Positions 1-11,489 of a DNA stretch of 64,000 nucleotides are shown here, in pieces. Below the pieces are notes generated by a model that was given only the letters and a program-made list of their open reading frames with translations, did not search any database and was not told the DNA's origin. Made by a program: the position numbers and the translations under genes. Within the stretch, counting starts at the first letter, position 1, and each line of letters begins with the position of its first letter. This stretch comes from Xanthostigma xanthostigma (Eukaryota > Arthropoda > Insecta > Raphidioptera > Raphidiidae), in assembly GCA_963575645.1 (NCBI GenBank), contig OY754473.1, positions 7,130,001 through 7,194,000 on the forward strand. The letters are read 5' to 3'.

Positions 1-589
1 CAAATAATATATATCTCATATCGCTTAGTTAAGGAATTAAACTTATAAACATTCTATGTTTTTACTTGTCAATAACAAAACATTTGTTGTTTGTTATTTT
101 TTGTTTTCTTTCTTAATTACATAATCTGTCCCAAGTTTGCCGCCGAGATAATAAATAAAATCTACATTTTATGTTAGCTCCGCTATTTGCGATTTTATAA
201 AAAAATATAATGCGTCCGATGCATTAAAAATGCTGCGTCAAAAAAACCCTTTAAAAATTTAATGCTATTTTAACTCCACAACATAAATTTAACACCGAAA
301 GAACCGGCGTCATTAAAAAAAAAAAAACACTTTTAACTCACACCCGTCGCTCCCACCATATTGACCAGTCTGTGAAAAAACGTCTGGTACAGTCGTCGGT
401 TTTGCTAATCTCTAGGGGGTCTGTAGATGAATATGTTACGCCACTGGTATTGCCCTTTGCGCCTAACCAAAGAACGTCTGTACGGAAGGGGAGTGGAACT
501 GCTAGAGCTCTGCAAAATTATAGACTGAAGTGCGTTATTTGCTGCGCACCACTTCCTACAGTTCGTCCTCGCTTCCGATTAATTTTTAC
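1..589. other. AT-rich, no gene seen
   Basis: Reverse-strand reading should contain the continuation of globin intron 2, but no G-H helix exon with splice sites was found. A slightly GC-richer patch at 440-570 has no recognisable coding content. Confidence 0.5.
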
Positions 590-1292
590 GTACACGTTCG
601 GTCAACTACTCATACGCTACATTTTACATTGACACAGCTGGATATTGCATAAGAACAGTCTTAAGTTATTAGTCAAATATTATGTCTACGCAATTCTCTA
701 CAACAAATTGCGTCAACTACAAGTTCGGCCAACTACTTATTCGCTGTAACGACACTGGCACTTCACTTAAAGGTGCGTTAATGAATCAATACTCCACATT
801 GACACAGCTGGATATTGCGTAAGAATCGTCTCAAGTCACCATTCAAATATAGGTATGTCTACACAATTCTCTACAACAAATCTCGTCAACTACAAGTTCG
901 GTCAATTACTTGTAACGACACTGGCTCTTCAGTGAATCAACATTCTACATTAACACAGCTGGATATTGCGCAAGAATCGCCTCAAGTCACCATTCAAGTA
1001 TAATATGTCTACACAATTCTCTACAACAAATCTCGTCAACTACAAGTTCGGTCAATTACTCGTACGCTGTAACGACACTGGCTCTTCAGTGAATCAACAT
1101 TCTACATTGACACAGCTGGATATTGCGCAAGAATCGCCTCAAGTCACCATTCAAATATATTATGTCTACACAATTCTCTACAACAAATCTCGTCAACTAC
1201 AAGTTCGGCCAATAACTCATACGCTGGCACTTCAATTAACGGTGCATCAGTGAATCAACACTCTACATTAACACAGCTGGATATTGCGTAGG
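590..1292 (+). repeat. Minisatellite, about 160-bp unit, 4-5 copies
   Basis: The phrase ACACAGCTGGATATTGC recurs at about 631, 802, 952, 1110 and 1273, spaced 171, 150, 158 and 163 bp. Units also share the stretches TCTCTACAACAAATC and CAACTACAAGTTCGG. Unit lengths are not multiples of three and the reading frame shifts between units, so the two open frames across it are not taken as genes. It sits in globin intron 2. Confidence 0.9.
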
Positions 1293-1424
1293 AATATGCC
1301 CGGGTTAGCGGAACGTCGCAACGTGACGCGAGCATTCTGTGCAACTTAACACAGATTAGCCGTTTGTTTTCGTGCCGCTTTCCCTAAATAAGGGACCCTG
1401 TGCGCGTTGTTGTGGCACACTTAC

Positions 1425-1656
1425 CCAAAAATATTCTACTTTGAAGCCCGGTATCCTTCGATGGGACGCCCCGACCTGGTGCAGGTATTCGAAGAAGGCG
1501 TCGAGGTTGTCGAGCCCCTTGATGCCCTCGTCCAGCGTGTTCATCACGGTGTTGGCGTGTTCGGCCAACTCCATGCTCGCCGCCTGCTCCTCGCGCGTTC
1601 GTAACTCCCGGAATTTGTCGAACATCTCCAGCAATTCTTTGTGCTCTTCGAACAAC
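1425..1656 (-). CDS. Globin gene, second coding exon (helices C to G7)
   Basis: The reverse strand reads as a 77-codon block starting LFEEHKELLEMFDKF and ending at KVEYFW. It shows the globin C/CD region with a CD1-type Phe, an E-helix LAEHANTVM carrying the likely distal His (E7), and an F-helix region VGASHRR carrying the likely proximal His (F8). The exon is GC-rich against AT-rich flanks. It is bounded by an acceptor TTCCAG|G (AG at 1657-1658) and a donor TGG|GTAAGT (GT at 1423-1424). The acceptor is phase 2 and the donor phase 0, which are the classic globin intron positions B12.2 and G7.0. It joins in phase to the exon at 37476-37669. The predicted role is a heme protein binding O2 or other small ligands. 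No stop codon or frameshift is seen. The remaining G-H helix exon is not in the window. Confidence 0.9.
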
Positions 1657-1681
1657 CTGGAATTAAATTGTAAAATTATTA

Positions 1682-2242
1682 TCATATATATTAATACGCT
1701 AAGGTTAAAGATGTTTGCCTCCCTTTTTAGAAAAAACCTCACAATTTCTCCACATAAATTATAAATCATTTTACAGATAATTGCTTGCTCTACTGACATC
1801 GACAACTAAAAAATTTATTATTGCTTTTGTTTTTCTAAATTAATTAAAATACAGCAACGCTGAACAACGTCTGCCATCTAACGGCTTTAATTTTGAAACA
1901 TTTTAATACAACAAACACAATACTGCATACTGCCATCTGACGGTTTAAATTTTGAAACAGCGAGCAACGCTGAACAACGTCACAGCAATGCTGCATGATG
2001 CCATCTGACGGCTTAGCTCAACGCTTTTGCTACTTGCGCCTCTATATGACAATTTTAGTAAAATATTTCTTCGATCTGTTACTGAGCTTCATATTGTAAT
2101 ACAACAAAAAGAAGGAATTGTTATAAGCAGTGTGCAAAATTTGAAACGAATTGAATACCTGCAATCATATTTAAAAAATAATTTTGTAAAGTGATAATTA
2201 TTATACTTATTTAGTGCGAATAATTCGCACATGTCACGCTAG
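1682..2242 (+). mobile_element. Non-autonomous Helitron, copy 1
   Basis: It starts TCATATATATTAATACGC after an A and ends in a hairpin GTGCGAATAATTCGCAC, a short spacer and CTAG followed by T. This is the Helitron signature: 5' TC, 3' hairpin plus CTRR, insertion between A and T. The interior has repeated GCCATCTGACGG blocks and no transposase. The 5' end lies 25 bp from the globin exon 2 acceptor. Confidence 0.88.
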
Positions 2243-2259
2243 TAAATATATCGTTCATC

Positions 2260-2430
2260 AATCCTTCAGTGTTGAAAACAAGCTCTGACCCAGAAAAGGT
2301 AAGCAACCGGCCAAGTGCGAGTCGGACTCGCGCACCGAGGGTTCCGTACAAACTTGTAAATAGTTCGTCCATCCCGGGAATCAAGTCATGACAATAATGT
2401 TGTCCCCACACATCGGCAAACGTCGCGGTA
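2260..2430 (-). mobile_element. Non-LTR/SINE-type 3' end fragment
   Basis: It contains GCCAAGTGCGAGTCGGACTC followed by GCGCACCGAGGGTTCCGTAC, a motif widespread in lepidopteran and some other insect repeats. Only this short piece is present and it encodes nothing recognisable. Confidence 0.5.
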
Positions 2431-2499
2431 AGTTTGCCAATTAAGCGTGTAATTGCAATGAGTTCAGATGGACGACTGACCTGTATTGTACTTAACTCG

Positions 2500-2853
2500 T
2501 GGCTGTATCTGCTGGCCTAGTTGTCGTACCGTGTTGTATGCGAGAGTTCTCATATAGTACTGTATAAACGCATCGGTAGCGGACGCTTGTTTTGTATTTG
2601 AACTGTTACTGTGTACATGACTGTATCTGCTGGCCTAGTTGTCGTGCCGTGTTGTATGCGAGAGTTCTCATGTTGTGCTCTATAAAACGCACCGGTAGCG
2701 GACGCTTGTTTTGTATTTGAACTGTTACTGTGCACATGACTGTATCTGTTGGCCTAGTTGTCGTACCGTGTTGTATGCGAGAGTTCTCATATTGTGCTGT
2801 ATAAAACGCACCGGTAGCGGATACTTGTTTTGTATTTGAACTGTTACTGGGTA
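2500..2853 (+). repeat. Minisatellite, about 117-bp unit, three copies
   Basis: Near-identical units begin at about 2501, 2618 and 2736 and share CTGTATCTGCTGGCCTAG, GCGAGAGTTCTCAT and ACTGTTACTG. They differ by scattered substitutions. The reverse-strand open frames across it are by-products of the repeat. Confidence 0.9.
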
Positions 2854-3600
2854 CGTGCGTAGCATGTTGTTGCGGTTTAAAAACACTATTTTTTTTTGCG
2901 ATGTAACTACAAAACGATTTTCGGACATTTATAAATGTTACGTAAACTTGGTAACTCCACCCTACCCTGAAAATGTTACCCAGATCAAAGTTACAAAGGA
3001 TATTTACGCGGCGGGTGCTCCGCCGTGCATCCAAATTTAAAAATCCAGAACTGTTTCAACGTTGCGATAAAACTTTGAAGCATCTAGTTTATGTAATTTT
3101 ATCTCTTATCCGTAACTGTAGAAAATGAATACGCTGCCATCTTTTATACGGTAAATGAAGCTCGAGAAAATGAAGTTTGCCTTAAACTTTGTATATTAAG
3201 TGAAGTATTTTCTGAACTTTTCAACTCATGAAGAAGTTACTCAATACATAATTAATAGATAAATTTAATATTCGTTCTAGAAAAGACAAACTAAACAAAA
3301 CGAAAAAATAGTTGTGAAAAGTTATTGTCTACTTTTGTTTTCTTTCTTTTTACAAATTATTTATAAGTGCGTGTCTAGAATTGGTAAGTTATTGTACCTA
3401 CTTATGTTAATTATATGTACAGGAAATTTGACAGATCGAAATAATATTGGAAACAATACGGTTTTGGGAGTGACCTACTTTGCATATATTTTTTAAGTGA
3501 ACTACCGTCGTGGACTAATTATGTTGAATTTTTAAAGTAAGTCAACTTGAAATAAAATTGATTTTTGAAATTAAAAATGTAGCGAACGTATTGCAATGTA
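2854..3600. other. AT-rich intron, nothing recognised
   Basis: No coding exon, RNA gene or clear repeat boundary was seen. Confidence 0.4.
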
Positions 3601-3609
3601 TGGCTGTAG

Positions 3610-3672
3610 AACATTCAGTTGGCGCCGAGGTAGAACACTTGCCTCGTAACCTGAAGGTTCCGGTGGTAGATA
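3610..3672 (+). repeat. tRNA-like SINE head fragment
   Basis: GAGGTAGAACACTTGCCTCG followed by TAACCTGAAGGTTCCGG resembles a tRNA D-arm to T-arm sequence. It lacks a proper acceptor stem and a canonical GGTTCGANNCC B box, so it reads as a decayed SINE head rather than a tRNA gene. Confidence 0.4.
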
Positions 3673-3689
3673 CCATTATAACTTTTACC

Positions 3690-4440
3690 ATTCCAACCCA
3701 CAAGTGGGGAATGGTACTAGTTTAGGTCAAAAATCACTTTTCAAAATTGTATAATATCTTTCCGTTTTGAGGTCCCCCGAATCCAAAATAAAACATACCT
3801 ACTTTTATTTTTGACGTGATAACGTCTTATAAATTGATGAAACACCGGCTGCATGCACGAAAAAGTGTCACGTTCCGAAATGTGTCACATTCCGAAATGT
3901 GTCACGTTCCGAAATGTGTCACGTTCCGCCTGACCTTCGAGCGGAATCACGTAAAACTATCGTCCGTAAACCGACTTTACAGACAACCAATTTTTTGGTA
4001 AAACTCTGTGCGTCTGTTTGTCTGTGAGCACGATACAGGTCAAACGGATAAGCGGATTGAAAAAAAAATTTTGGGAGGATGTTTGGTATGCAAATATAAA
4101 GAGCCCTATTGTTTTGAAGAAAATCGGCGCATGCGCAGAAGAGACATGTGTTTTTTATATAATAATTGTATACTATCCATAACGGATTATTATTCTATTT
4201 ATTTTTTCAAGAAAGGTTCGTAAACATTATTTTTTTCGGAAATATTTTGAAAATAAACAAATCAGCTGTTCTTCTGTTTTGTAGATCTGTCAGAAATAAA
4301 GTAGTTTATGATTATTTTTTACATGACGCGTATAAATAACCATGGCAACGAATAGCAAATATCATATTGAATACTAGCCATTATCCGCGTCACTTCACGC
4401 GATGTCAGAGTTGAAATGATCCCGTCGCCCAATTGGCTGG
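3690..4440 (+). mobile_element. Family D element, copy 1 (interrupted by family B)
   Basis: It matches 9208-9836 from ATTCCAACCCACAAGTGGGG to CCAATTGGCTGGAAT, including GGCGCATGCGCAGAAGAGA. The ends ATTCCAACC and GGCTGGAAT form a short inverted repeat. A family B copy (3812-3990) splits it, and the unsplit copy at 9.3 kb is the empty site. No protein is recognised. Confidence 0.7.
3812..3990 (+). mobile_element. Family B element, copy 1
   Basis: It runs from TGACGTGATAACGTC to TTTACAGACAACCAA in T-rich flanks, about 180 bp. The interior has four short GTGTCACGTTCCGAAAT-like repeats. The inner motifs ACGTGATAACGT and TTATCACGT are inverted relative to each other. It has no coding capacity, so it is a MITE-like element of unknown superfamily. 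Confidence 0.75.
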
Positions 4441-4445
4441 AATTT

Positions 4446-4880
4446 TTTTTTACAATTATACCAGTTTTAGTTGTGTAGTGTAAAATACACAGCCTCTTTT
4501 TTTAATTTTGTCTTTTTGTTAAAATATTATGTTAATAATAATCTGTTTTCTAAATAAATACAAAATAAAAATATAATAATTTTTAAATTAGGAATCATGA
4601 AACGTTTAATTGCGAGTTGAATATATCTCTCTCGTTTAAATTTAGCACCATATTGAATTTTAGTCACATGAACGAAATAAAAAACACATCAACATCGGAA
4701 ATGTTCGCTTCCACTGGGAATTTTTAATGTATTACCGTTAAAAACAAATGATATCAGTCGGTATGCCGCAACAACACCTAAAGGGCTGTCAAGCGTGGCG
4801 AAATATATAAACAGGAAAAAGCTCTGAATACATTAAAAACCAGCGCGAAAATTAAAACCGCCAAATAAAATAAATGCCTT
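4446..4880. other. AT-rich intron, nothing recognised
   Basis: It includes a TGTAAAATACACAGCC motif that recurs near 42885. No gene is seen. Confidence 0.4.
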
Positions 4881-4894
4881 CTAAATCGGTACCA

Positions 4895-5775
4895 AAAAAG
4901 TGATAGAATGCCCGTCGGCAAAAATTTTACTGACACATACTCTCCCCAAACATATGGCTTCATTAGGCCTAGTCTGACACCTATTTCCTCTACGACTTTT
5001 CTTGATTTTGGGGCGTTTTCCTTCTAAATTTTCCGAAAGATGTCGTTTTGACGACATGTACAAATTTATAGATACTGTTTGTTTTTGACGTGATAACGTC
5101 TTATAAATTGATGAATCACCAATCTTATAAATTGATAAAACACCGGCTGCATGCACGAAAAAGTGTAACGTTCCTAACGTTCCGCCTGACCCTGTGCGTG
5201 CTTTTCTCGAAAACGGCCCTAACGATTTGGATGAAATTTACTGAAAAGGGATTTTGGGGGGCAAAAAATCGTTTTAGCTAGGTCTCATCTCTCGAAAAAA
5301 TCGTTTTCATACAAATTTTATCATTATAAAAATCAATTTTTTGACGTATGAAAATACTTAAATATTGTAAGTAGGTTTTGGAATTTTATATAAACAGTGA
5401 AACAATTGTTTTCAAAATATTATGACAGTTAATCTTTGAGACTTAAAATAAATACGAAAGAAAGAAAGTTAAAAAAAACAATTATATTATAGGTGGTGAG
5501 TAATTTTAATAAATAAAATTAACCTAAATTTGAAGCGAAAGATGCAATATCATAGATTCGAATTATTATAATTATTATATAAATTTAGGTTATGTATTAC
5601 GGAATACGTTATCACGTAGAACTATCGTCCGTGAACCGACTTTACAGACAACCAATTTTTTTAATAGGATAGCTTAAAAACTTCAACCGAAACGCTAAAA
5701 TAATGTTCTCTGACAATTAATAACATGAACCGTTTAAAATGTCTGACACCTCGAATATGTTCGACATATTCGAGG
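4895..5775 (-). mobile_element. Family K element, copy 1 (interrupted by family B)
   Basis: It is the reverse of 52190-52512. The two parts (4895-5085 and 5664-5775) are separated by a family B copy. Its reverse strand keeps an open block reading SKRHLSENLEGKRPKIKK, also present in the other copy but not matched to any family I know. It ends in a perfect palindrome around ACCTCGAATATGT at about 5740-5786. Confidence 0.65.
5086..5655 (+). mobile_element. Family B element, copy 2 (long form)
   Basis: It has the same termini as the other copies (TGACGTGATAACG to AGACAACCAA) but is about 570 bp. The interior includes an AACCTAAATTTGAAGCG segment also found in the long copies at 34.9 and 61.6 kb. 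It is inserted in an A/T run of family K, and the empty site is at about 52315-52325. Confidence 0.75.
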
Positions 5776-5784
5776 TGTCAGACA

Positions 5785-5972
5785 TTGAGACAATGAGCAT
5801 GCGCTTTTGTTACCGTTCTATCACTGCGCGCGCACCGAATCTACTTGCAGAGCAAGCTTGTAAAGACGTCTCGTGTGAAGCGAGCACACAATAGCAATCA
5901 AGAAAAGTATAGGGCTAGAAAACTAGTAGTGAAATCTAGCGGCAAATCGAGTCTCGTGTGCAGCGGGCTTTA
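5785..5972 (-). mobile_element. Family J element, partial copy
   Basis: It matches 43340-43530 in reverse, from the GCGCGCGCACCGA block to the terminus GTCTCGTGTGCAGCGGGCTT. Only one end is present. Confidence 0.6.
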
Positions 5973-6005
5973 ATCTTGAAAGAGCTATTCAAGCTTTTAC
6001 AGTAA

Positions 6006-6594
6006 CATTAATACGCTAAGGTTTCATGTTTGCCTCCCTTTTTAGAAAAAACCTCACAATTTCTCCACATAAATTTTAATATCATTTTACAGATAATTGC
6101 TTGCTCCACTGACATCGACAACTAAAAAATTTATTATTGCTTTTGTTTTTGTAAATTAATTAAAATACAGCAACGCTGAACAACGTCTGCCATCAGACGG
6201 CTTTAATTTTGAAACAACGTCAACACTTCGATCTGTCATCCGACCTTCATATTGTAATACAACAGACACAATACTGCATACCGCCATCTGACGGCTTTAA
6301 TTTTGAAACAACGAGCAACGCTGAACAACGTCACAGCAATGCTGCATGATGCCATCTGACGGCTTATAGCTCAACGCGTTTGCTACTTGCGCCTCTATAT
6401 GACAATTTTAGTAAAATATTTCTTCGATCTGTCATCTGAGCTTCATATTGTAATACAACAAAAAGAAGAACGTTATAAGAAGTGTGCAAAATTAGAAACG
6501 AATTGAATACCTGCAATCATATTTAAAAAATAATTTTGTAAAGTGATAATTATTATATTTATTTAGTGCGAATAATTCGCACAGGTCACTCTAG
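6006..6594 (+). mobile_element. Non-autonomous Helitron, copy 2
   Basis: The full body and the hairpin-CTAG|T 3' end are intact. The 5' end has lost the TC start (ACATTAATACGC). The interior carries three GCCATCTGACGG-type blocks. Confidence 0.85.
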
Positions 6595-9117
6595 TACTTA
6601 TAGAGATATTTACCTACTCATTAAATGCATGTAGCCGTTTTGAATGATAATATAGAATGACAATCTGTCAGAACCGTTGTTTTTTCTATGTCATAACATA
6701 AAAACAAACTGTGCTACAGGTGTTTCGATTTCTCACCGTCACACGGTTTTCCGCTACGGAAAATGAAACGTTTTCACAGTATGAAAAGCGTTAATATTTA
6801 ACTATGTACTACATGTGGAATAAGTTAATTAAACATGAATTAATTATAACTAAACCATATGGGACTTAATTACATTTTTTATTATGAAAAATGTACACAA
6901 TCAAATGGTAATTTATCCAACGTTATAAGACAGTTTTTTTTATATTTTTCGGCAACCTGTTATGATTCAGTAATCCTCCAATTAAAAAGAAAAAAAAAAA
7001 TTTTTAACACTTTATATTTGTCAAGAACATTTTTTTTTATTCCGGAATAATTTCTAAATCAAAAGAGATAGAGTATAAGAAACGACTCTCCAATCTATTC
7101 CTTCCATTATGGACGTTGATAATTTTAGTTGTCGAACGTCTATAATTCGCGATCAACGAAGCCGGTCCGGGCCACTAATTTTTTAAGCCGCCATGAGAAT
7201 AATTAGCTTAAAAAAACCCGTCAGGAGTAGGGGAATCGTGCTGCTACCGGGGAACTGAATTCTATTGGCTGGCGGTTAGTTGAGGGGAAATCTCGTTCGA
7301 CACGCCTCCTTCTGTTCGGTGTTTACTTGGTTACAAAGGAAGTTTAGTTTCAGACTCGTGAGATGGACACGCTTCCAGTTTTGTTTTTAAATAAATGAAA
7401 GCAAGAATCCGGTAAAATCCAGATAGATTTTGATGACATAAAATGGCCGTTCGTATAACCGAGATGGGCGGCTAATAGTATTAGATAGTATGTCTAGAAG
7501 TAATTTATGACGTCAATTCGTGTGAACAGAAAATAAACATCAGCCTGATTCTTATTACGTAAGATTTAACCCGTACTGATTAAATGACATAATCTAGACT
7601 TCTGCAAAGTGCTATTAAAGTTGGAAGTGATCAAGGCGTGGCTTCATCAATAATTATTCCTCACTAATAAAAAAAGCGAGTGTGCTTTAGACCACTCGAC
7701 TGAAGTAATACTTCTTCCTGCCATATATAATTAATATATAATAATGATACAATAATATTCGATTATCTATCACCATATTTTGATTAGACATCCTGATTTA
7801 ACGACACAATATAACCTCACTCTGTGGCACATACCTACAAAGACGAAATGTTTAAAATATAATTTTTGATTAATTAATAAGCAAAATATGTATATATATT
7901 TATTATCATAATTTATAATACATTTAAAAAGATTTATTAACTAACCTACATTATTTCCCGTTACAAAATGCAACAAAATTCGATAAAATGTATTTTTAAT
8001 ACAAAAACAATTGTTTTCATTTTTAACGTCAAATAGTTGTCCAAAAAAAAAAAGAATTTCGATTAATGCTCCGTCTTTGTCGCACTCACAACGCACCGTT
8101 CTCCTCGTCCGATGACGCACTTCCGTAAACGCCTTCGTCAGGCATTTACCAGTTTACTCCCCAAATCAAGCGTGCCTAAAGAAGTTTTACTTCAAAAAAC
8201 GTGTAAAGCCCCCTTTACACGATTGCTTGAAGTCATGCAAGGCAACTTTGCACGCTACGCTGATGGAGTGTGACGTCACTAATTAGTCCGCTGCTTGCTA
8301 TCTTGCTAGATTTGGGTGCTATTTTTCATGCATCGATGCCTGCTAGTTTGAGAATTTGACCAATTATGGAGTCGTATTTTATCACGTGATATCGTGTGAC
8401 ATTCGTTAAATATGGTGTTGTTTGAAAAAAGTTTCAAGTGAACAGCGATGGGGCCAAAAGTTGTAAAATCAAAATGTAAAGAAATAAGTTTTCGCTTTGA
8501 TTTTTCTCTTCTCTCCCGAAGCTTTTCAATCATTATTAAAGTCATAGTAGCATTTCAATAAAGTTCAAAACACGTATTATGAAGTTTGGAAAATTTGAAA
8601 ATGTATAAAATTAAATTGAATTGAACACCGGCAAATAATAAATCGGTTTTTGATTAAATCTCAAGATTTTTAATAAAAATATTTTATATTCGAGTGAAGC
8701 CGCGAGTTCAGGCTAGTAATTCAGATCATCAAATAACGACTGCGGTTCTTCTATTCAATAATTGCCAACATAAAAATATAATCGAACATACTAAATAATA
8801 TTGATTATGCATATTTCTTTTTATGCCTACTTGAATTTTATATAAAATAATAAAAAAACTATTTTTAGAAATGCGGGCGTCTATACGTAAGATACTTGAC
8901 GCCGTGCGTGATTCGTGTAGGGTTGATGTTATCTAACTAGACGTCGGTGGATAACTAATGTTCCTGCAACTCGCTGCACGCAGAGCTATCGTTTCGCTAA
9001 AAATAACAAGAAGAATGATTGTCTGCTTTATTTTAAGAAACTCATTTTGGGTTCACAAAAAAATCTAGATAATATGACCAAGATCCCAGACCGGCCAGAT
9101 CTACGTCATTTCACTGC
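6595..9117. other. Long AT-rich stretch without genes
   Basis: No exon or complete element is seen. It holds the dispersed short motif (7128-7154) and a GCCCCCTTTACACGATTG stretch near 8209, which looks like one end of a Harbinger-type element, but no partner end was found. Confidence 0.4.
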
Positions 9118-9965
9118 TAAGATTTTAAAATGTTCTGTTGCAAGTTTTGTTGTATTAACTCCCTCTCTCTCTCTCTTGTGTAATATTGTTGTCAAAATTG
9201 TTTTACGATTCCAACCCACAAGTGGGGAATGGTCTAAGTTTAGGTAAAAAATCACTTTTCAAAAATTTTACAATATCTTTCCGTTTTGAAGTCCTTCGAA
9301 TCCAAAAAACATATTTTTGGAAAAACTTTGTGCGTCTGTTTGTCTGTGAACACGATACAGGTCAAACGGATGAGCGGATTTGAAACCAAATTTTGGGAGG
9401 ATGATTGGTATGCAAATACGAAGAGCCCTATTTTTTTTGGGAAAAATCGGCGCATGCGCAGAAGAGATATATGCTAAAACGTTGTTTTTTTATATAATAA
9501 TGGTATACTTTTCATAACGGCTTATTCTTTTTTTTTTTTCAAGAAAGTTTCGTTACAAATTTTTTTTCTAAACTTTATAGTTTCGGAAATATTTTAAAAA
9601 TAAAAAAAAATCAGCCGCTCTTTTGTTATATGAATCTGTCAGAACTAAACTAGTTCGGCATGCTTTGATTAATTTTTACATGACGTGGAACATATTCTGT
9701 AATAGCAAATATCATACCGAATACTAGCCGTTACCCGCGTCACCTCACACGATATCAAAAATTTTATTTTCTTTATTATAATCAAATGTCAACATTTTTG
9801 AAGTTGGAATGGTCCCGTCGCCCAATTGGCTGGAATTTTTTCCTTAGCTACACTCGAAAAATGAAAGTTGTTATTATTTGGAAAAAATAGAAATGATTGA
9901 TTACTTCTGCAGAGAAAAAATCAGTTTACGAACTGTTTATAATTCAATTAAAGCGATTAGTTTTT
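9118..9965 (+). repeat. Family P repeat, split by family D
   Basis: 9118-9206 and 9837-9965 together match the uninterrupted 15185-15400, sharing the CTCTCTCTCTC tract, GAAAAAATGAAAGTTG-like and AATTCAA blocks. The 15.2 kb copy is the empty site for the D insertion. Confidence 0.6.
9208..9836 (+). mobile_element. Family D element, copy 2 (uninterrupted)
   Basis: It starts ATTCCAACCCACAAGTGGGG and ends CCCAATTGGCTGGAAT, about 630 bp. It contains the GTGCGTCTGTTTGTCTGTGA and GGCGCATGCGCAGAAGAGA blocks shared with copy 1. The open frames in it are on both strands and not conserved, so no gene is called. Confidence 0.7.
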
Positions 9966-10091
9966 GAAGTGAAAACTTCTTTAGCGGCGTTGTACACTTT
10001 TTTTGTAATGGGTAAAAAATGTTAAACTCGCGTCAGGAAAAGTAAGAACTGGGTGAGACTCTCTAAGTGATAGTAATTGCCAGATACTTTT

Positions 10092-10244
10092 TATACAACG
10101 TTAGACATCTATAGCGTTGAAATATCGTACATAAAAATGCAATCTATGATGCAAACCATTTTATTTTTTATACAACGTTAGACATCTAGCGTTGAAATAT
10201 CGTACATAAAAATGCAATCTATGATACAAATCATTTTATTTTTT
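10092..10244 (+). repeat. 77-bp tandem repeat, two units plus a displaced third
   Basis: The unit TACAACGTTAGACATCTAGC with ATACAAACCATTTTATTT occurs at 10092 and 10169, then again at about 10876-10950 beyond an inserted retroelement. Confidence 0.85.
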
Positions 10245-10878
10245 ACTAGCGGTCCCGCCCGGTTTCACCCGGGTGCAAAAGAATGAATGGGGAAGGAAGG
10301 GACATGAGTACACACATTCATCTTAGTTTACCGAGATGAATGCTGTGTCCAAATTTCATGATGATCGGAGTTACCGTTCAAAAGTTTTTGTCGATAAAGA
10401 GCAGTATTTAAACTTTTTTTAGCTAATATTTTTTTTTAAATGAATTAAATAAAATTAAAATAAATTTAAATGTAAGCCTTAGAAGAAAGCAATGTAAAAA
10501 ATAAAAAAAATAAAATAAAAATATATTCACCCAACGTGGGGCTCGAACCCACGACCCTGATATTGACAGTCGCATGCGCTCTCGATTGATCTACCTGAGG
10601 TTGTGTTCTTTCGTCACTAATATTATGAGTATATCTAGTTAGTGCATTTCACATGAATAGAAGCTTATTTTTGAGATACTTTTTGCAACATTTTTCATTA
10701 AAGCTCCGCTCCTAATTGTCGTAGCGTAATATTATATAGCCTATAACCTTCCTCGGTAAATGGGCTATCCAACAAAAAAAAAATTATTCAATTTGAACCA
10801 GTAGTTCCTGAGATTAGCGCGTTCAAACAAACAAACAAACAAACAAACTCTTCAGCTTTATATATTAGTATATATAGA
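10245..10878 (+). mobile_element. CR1/RTE-like retroelement 3' region, copy 1
   Basis: It runs from ACTAGCGGTCCCGCCCGG to AAACTCTTCAGCTTTATATA and TTAGTATATATAGAT, with a (CAAA)n stretch near the end. This 3' end is typical of insect CR1/RTE-like elements. It inserted inside the 77-bp tandem repeat. A SINE-like insert with a tRNA-like head lies inside it. Confidence 0.7.
10393..10660 (-). mobile_element. SINE-like insert with tRNA-like head
   Basis: This segment is absent from the related copy at 50.7 kb. On the reverse strand it has a tRNA-like head at about 10530-10600 with B-box GGTTCGAGCCC and a loop CTGTCAA (GTC, Asp-like). A-rich sequence follows. The anticodon stem pairs badly, so a functional tRNA is unlikely. 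Confidence 0.5.
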
Positions 10879-10950
10879 TACAACGTTAGACATCTAGCGT
10901 TGAAATATCGTACATAAAAATGCAATCTATGATACAAACCATTTTATTTA
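10876..10950 (+). repeat. Third unit of the 77-bp tandem repeat
   Basis: It is the continuation of the array at 10092-10244 after the inserted retroelement. Confidence 0.8.
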
Positions 10951-11489
10951 CAAGTGCTGCCAATGCTTCTAAATGCAAAAAATTAAGACGTTAATATTCA
11001 AGTTTTCACTTCGGCCGGCACTCCCGGAGTGCAACCCGCCTTTTTTTTAAAGTAAGAACTTAATAGTGCTTACAGTACAATATTTAGTTAAAAACGTGAT
11101 TATAATAATATGATCAAGTCAGATTTTCTAACAACGCGTTCTACAATCTAGCAAACACGTTCTTCGCCCAGCCCTATCTGCATTCATAAAACTCCCTTTG
11201 ACATAACGTAACGTGTTCTATAGATTATGTGGGTGTTATATATTATTATTATTCAGATATGTTCCACGCAGAACCCTCTTTTCAGACATTGTTGTTCTCA
11301 TTCATGGCAAATTCCGTCAGAAGAGATAAAAATACGTATATCGTAATTGGGGATTATTTTTCATTTATTTGTGTCGTATTTTTCGTACCACCTTTTCATA
11401 TTTAAATAATAGGCGAACAGGGATTTTATATTTTATACAGAACGATGAGTAGCGTAGGGATTTCAACGTGAATTTAGAACCTGCGCAAA

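Noticed and set aside
815-1253. Two overlapping open frames starting MRKNRLKSPF
   Set aside because: They run across minisatellite units whose lengths are not multiples of three; the frame changes meaning from unit to unit.
1-1424. The last globin exon (G-H helices)
   Set aside because: No reverse-strand block with a phase-0 acceptor and a globin-like H helix was found; it is probably outside the window.
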